A model generated the notes under the pieces. It did no database searches. It had not been told where the DNA came from and was given only the letters and a program-made list of their open reading frames with translations. From the NCBI GenBank assembly GCA_017646305.1, contig JAGCMR010000077.1, forward strand, positions 1 to 8,215: a DNA stretch of 8,215 nucleotides, given 5' to 3'. Both the position numbers and the translations under genes were made by a program. This DNA is from Spirochaetaceae bacterium (lineage in GTDB: Bacteria > Spirochaetota > Spirochaetia > Treponematales > Treponemataceae). Below are positions 5,725 to 8,215 of this stretch, one piece after another; position 1 is the stretch's first letter, and each line of letters begins with the position of its first letter.

Positions 5725-6377
5725 TTTACACCGTACTGGGAGCGATAAGCTCTCATGGCATCAAGGTGTTCCTTGCCTTCAATGACACCATCTTCAATAG
5801 CATTGATAATATCATTGATAGTAACAATGGAATGAACGGTAATACCAAAATCCTTGTAAGCCTGCTGTACTGCAGAAAGCTCACTATCCAAGGCTTTTTC
5901 CATTCTATCCACGGTAATAATCATGGCAGTAACCTTTATATCACCTGCTGCCTGTAGCTTAGGTAACACTTCTCTTAAAGCCTTTCCACTGGTCATTACA
6001 TCTTCAATAATAATAACACGGCTTCCAGACTGAGGCTGCTGACCTACAAAGAGACCACCTTCTCCATGATCCTTTGCTTCCTTGCGGTCAAAGCAATAGC
6101 CCATATCAATTCCATACTTATTGTACAATGCTACTGCTGCACTCACCGCCAGAGGAACACCTTTGTAGGCTGGCCCAAAAAGAATATCAGCTTCAAGATT
6201 GTGCTCCTTTATGCAATCTGCATAAAAACCACCCAATCGTGCCAAGTGAGCACCTGTCTTATAATTACCAGTATTGATAAAATAAGGTGCCTTCCTACCA
6301 CTCTTCAAAGTAAAGTCTCCAAAGGTTAAGACTCCACTTTCACTCATAAATTTGATGAATTCTTCTTTGTATGTCAT
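5721..6377 (-). CDS. pyrE: orotate phosphoribosyltransferase
   Basis: The enzyme joins orotate to PRPP to form orotidine monophosphate in de novo pyrimidine synthesis (cytoplasmic homodimer). The 218 residues match the usual length of about 210-220. Visible are LKSGRKAPYFIN (24-35), FGPAYKG (67-73), the mobile catalytic loop FDRKEAKDHGEGG (96-108) and the PRPP-binding motif VIIIEDVMTSGKA (121-133). The start is conserved in style (MTYKEEF), yet the bases before it contain no recognisable Shine-Dalgarno site, and a minus-strand promoter ends so close that transcription may begin at the ATG itself. Its stop TAA (5723-5721) overlaps the stop of the convergent FMN gene. No terminator hairpin is visible between them. 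Confidence 0.96.
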   Translation of the reverse strand: MTYKEEFIKFMSESGVLTFGDFTLKSGRKAPYFINTGNYKTGAHLARLGGFYADCIKEHNLEADILFGPAYKGVPLAVSAAVALYNKYGIDMGYCFDRKEAKDHGEGGLFVGQQPQSGSRVIIIEDVMTSGKALREVLPKLQAAGDIKVTAMIITVDRMEKALDSELSAVQQAYKDFGITVHSIVTINDIINAIEDGVIEGKEHLDAMRAYRSQYGVN

Positions 6378-6383
6378 GTCTCT

Positions 6384-6412
6384 ATTCTACCAGATTTGAC
6401 ATAAATCTTGAA
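6384..6412 (-). promoter_or_regulatory. pyrE promoter predicting a leaderless mRNA
   Basis: On the minus strand TTCAAG (6412-6407, 3 of 6), a 17-bp spacer and TAGAAT (6389-6384, 5 of 6) preceded by TGG (extended -10). Seven bases below the -10 is 6377, the A of the pyrE ATG. The spacer contains the -35 of the opposing rocF promoter. Confidence 0.5.
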
Positions 6413-6424
6413 TAGTGATGTAAT
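6396..6424 (+). promoter_or_regulatory. rocF promoter (consensus -35, extended -10)
   Basis: TTGACA (6396-6401, perfect), a 17-bp spacer and TGTAAT (6419-6424, 5 of 6) preceded by TGA (6416-6418). The predicted start is near 6431, giving a leader of about 45 nt. It physically interlocks with the pyrE promoter on the other strand. Confidence 0.7.
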
Positions 6425-6435
6425 GGAATGTAACC

Positions 6436-6451
6436 TTATTTATCGAAATAA
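6436..6451. repeat. inverted repeat in the rocF leader
   Basis: TTATTT-ATCG-AAATAA, a 6-bp inverted repeat with a 4-nt centre, lies just downstream of the predicted rocF start. It could be an operator or a weak leader hairpin. It does not fit the ArgR box well, and AT-only arms make chance likely. Confidence 0.25.
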
Positions 6452-6475
6452 AATCTTATTATGTAGGATAGCAAC

Positions 6476-7384
6476 ATGAAAATCAGAATTATAGAAATGC
6501 CCTTGGACTTTGGAGGAAACAGACACGGCTCCGATATGGGACCTTCTGCCATTCGATTGGCAGGGCTCAAGGAACGGCTGGCCACTTTGGAACATGAAAT
6601 CATTACCTCCTTTTCTCCCATTGATATTCATCCTCAGGAATATGAATCTCCTGGAAGAAGCGATGCAAAATATTTAAGCCAGATTGTAGCAGCCTGTCAG
6701 GTGCTAGCAACTCAAACAGAAGCTTCCATCAATCAAGAGGAATTCCCTCTGGTACTTGGTGGTGATCATTCCATTGCCCTAGGAACTATTGCAGGAGTTT
6801 CCACTGCCTGTAAAAAACAAAACAAGGAACTAGGAATTTTATACGTAGATGCTCACGGAGATTTTAACACCCACGAAACCTCACCGTCTGGCAACATCCA
6901 CGGAATGTGTTTAGCAGCTTCTTGTGGCTATGGTTTGCCTCAACTAACTCAGCTTTATACTGAAAAACAAAAAATTAATCCAAAAAATGTTTGTTACGTA
7001 GGATTACGAGACATTGATCCAAAGGAAAAGCTTTTGATGAAGGAGGCAGGAGTTACAGCCTTTACCATGAGTGATATTGACCGTCAAGGCTTTGCTTCAG
7101 TGCTGCAACAAGTTACCTCTTTCTTTAAATCCAAGGTAGATGCTGTTCATGTAAGCTTTGACATGGACGTAATTGATCCCATGTTTGCACCTGGAGTTGG
7201 AATTCCTCTTCCTGGTGGACTAAACTATAGAGAGGCACTCCTGCTTATGGAAGAAATGGCCACTACTAATATGGTTGTTTCTGCCGAGTTTGTAGAAGTA
7301 AACCCAGTTCTTGATGTACGGAGCCAAACTGCCCGCATGGCTGTAGAGCTTATGGCACGACTTTTAGGAGATACTATATTTTAA
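6476..7384 (+). CDS. rocF: arginase
   Basis: The enzyme hydrolyses L-arginine to ornithine and urea with a two-manganese centre, in the cytoplasm. The 302 residues align well, from memory, with Bacillus arginase. Metal ligands are H98 (GGDHS, 95-99), D125, H127 and D129 (DAHGDFN) and D229 and D231 (SFDMD). The loop SPSGNIHGM (136-144) and E274 in EFVEVNP are the arginine-recognition features that separate arginase from agmatinase and formiminoglutamase. The N-terminal MPLDFGGNRHGSDMGPSA (8-25) is also family-typical. AGGA (6464-6467) lies about 8 nt before the ATG. The stop overlaps the next start (TAATG). Arginase would supply ornithine and nitrogen from arginine, useful for a host-associated fermenter. 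No urease or ornithine pathway gene is in the window. Confidence 0.95.
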   Translation: MKIRIIEMPLDFGGNRHGSDMGPSAIRLAGLKERLATLEHEIITSFSPIDIHPQEYESPGRSDAKYLSQIVAACQVLATQTEASINQEEFPLVLGGDHSIALGTIAGVSTACKKQNKELGILYVDAHGDFNTHETSPSGNIHGMCLAASCGYGLPQLTQLYTEKQKINPKNVCYVGLRDIDPKEKLLMKEAGVTAFTMSDIDRQGFASVLQQVTSFFKSKVDAVHVSFDMDVIDPMFAPGVGIPLPGGLNYREALLLMEEMATTNMVVSAEFVEVNPVLDVRSQTARMAVELMARLLGDTIF

Positions 7385-8208
7385 TGAGAAAATTTACTTT
7401 TCTTATCTTATTACTTTCTTTCTCTCTGGAGGTTTATGCAAAGCAACCAAATCCTACGCCTTTGCCTACCTTTCCAGAAAGAAAGGAAGCCATACTCCTT
7501 CAAAAACAAAAAACTGAAAAGCAAAAAGAAATCAATTCTATTATATGGAACCTAAACTGGCATACAGGTATTCAGCAGATTACTATAAAACAGACAAACC
7601 CTGTAAATGATGTTAATATGGTTATGTCAGAAATTATTCTTACTTCTAACAAATATAAAGGAATAAATATATCTGTTGATATAGCATCCTTATTTTCTAT
7701 TTATTCAAATCTTTTTATTGGTTTTACAAAGGAAAATTTTCCAAAGAATTTTGCAATAAATACTATTCCTTATCAGTATCCTCATCTAAGTTCCATTGAA
7801 TCAGATTCTTACATTGCAAAGAAATTTTTCCTAAAAACTGTTTTAACAATGGTTCCCTATGCTGGATATTCTTTTTCCCGCTATAGTCTCATCCCCTTAC
7901 AAGAAGAAATAGAAATAAGTAATAAAATTTATCATTCCATTATATTGGGAACCAAATTTATCTTCAGACCACACAGAATATTTTTTTTTGAAACAGGTAT
8001 TTCTATTTCACCAATAACGGCCATAGACAGAAGCTTATTATCTATGTTTCAGATTAATTATGAAGCCTGCGTTACCCTTCTAACAAATCTATTCTCTTTT
8101 TCCTTGTTCATAGCTAACAGAGATAATATTGAATATAAAAACGTTCACCAAGAAGCAAGTACCGTTTCTGTTTCAAAAATTGGCTTTCGATTCAAAGTTT
8201 TACTCTAG
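7384..8208 (+). CDS. exported protein of unknown function, putative small outer-membrane beta-barrel
   Basis: I do not recognise this 274-residue protein. It has a clear signal peptide (residues 1-19, MRK, a hydrophobic core, then VYA before Lys20) and no lipobox cysteine, so it is exported rather than a lipoprotein. A proline-rich, then Lys/Gln-rich linker (20-50) is followed by about 220 residues with many short alternating hydrophobic stretches. The C-terminus KIGFRFKVLL resembles a last barrel strand, although it ends in Leu rather than Phe or Tyr. This suggests an outer-membrane barrel of about 8-10 strands; no enzyme motif is visible. Its ATG overlaps the rocF stop (TAATG), and the nearest AGGAG is 13 nt upstream, so translation probably depends on coupling to rocF. 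It is visibly more AT-rich than its neighbours and contains a nine-T run (7981-7989). A soluble periplasmic protein is the alternative. Confidence 0.7.
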   Translation: MRKFTFLILLLSFSLEVYAKQPNPTPLPTFPERKEAILLQKQKTEKQKEINSIIWNLNWHTGIQQITIKQTNPVNDVNMVMSEIILTSNKYKGINISVDIASLFSIYSNLFIGFTKENFPKNFAINTIPYQYPHLSSIESDSYIAKKFFLKTVLTMVPYAGYSFSRYSLIPLQEEIEISNKIYHSIILGTKFIFRPHRIFFFETGISISPITAIDRSLLSMFQINYEACVTLLTNLFSFSLFIANRDNIEYKNVHQEASTVSVSKIGFRFKVLL

Positions 8209-8215
8209 CATTCAG

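Noticed and set aside
6431..6475. ArgR operator in the rocF leader
   Set aside because: The inverted repeat TTATTT-ATCG-AAATAA does not fit the TGAAT...ATTCA pattern of ArgR boxes.

Overview
The window looks like chromosomal core-metabolism DNA from a low-to-moderate GC, diderm, fermentative bacterium. Several enzymes (the group-III-like phosphofructokinase, the Cys-rich FMN enzyme, PyrE, YugP and the DUF362 ferredoxin protein) resemble clostridial versions. The last gene, however, encodes a signal-peptide protein with beta-barrel character, which implies an outer membrane. A Treponema-like spirochaete is my best guess; a diderm Firmicute is the alternative. This assignment is inference from protein character only.

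Layout from left to right. (1) The N-terminal part of a YugP-type membrane zinc protease runs leftward off the window. (2) A 336-bp intergenic region holds the most unusual item here: a strong minus-strand promoter followed after about 13 nt by a self-terminating hairpin RNA of about 62 nt, whose loop is complementary to the Shine-Dalgarno consensus. (3) mtnN (MTA/SAH nucleosidase) and birA (biotin-protein ligase) form a rightward pair. (4) A leftward DUF362 protein with two [4Fe-4S] motifs follows. Divergent from it is a rightward pair, a phosphofructokinase and an FMN-dependent alpha-hydroxy-acid dehydrogenase family protein whose start overlaps the end of pfk by 16 nt. (5) pyrE (orotate phosphoribosyltransferase) runs leftward and meets the FMN gene at overlapping stop codons. 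(6) rocF (arginase) diverges from pyrE from interlocked promoters and is translationally coupled to a small exported putative outer-membrane protein.

The genes serve SAM by-product salvage (MtnN), biotin attachment to carboxylases (BirA), glycolysis (PFK), redox chemistry on an unknown 2-hydroxy acid (FMN enzyme), pyrimidine synthesis (PyrE) and arginine breakdown (RocF). There is no mobile element, CRISPR array, tRNA or rRNA in the window. Two starts differ from the longest open frame: DUF362 is best begun at 3509 and pfk at 3707, each decided by a Shine-Dalgarno site, and for pfk also by a promoter overlapping the longer frame.

Most intergenic regions are short. The two longest are 336-671 (sRNA locus, several promoter-like boxes and a 14-bp palindrome) and 3510-3706 (pfk promoter, one inverted repeat, AT-rich remainder).
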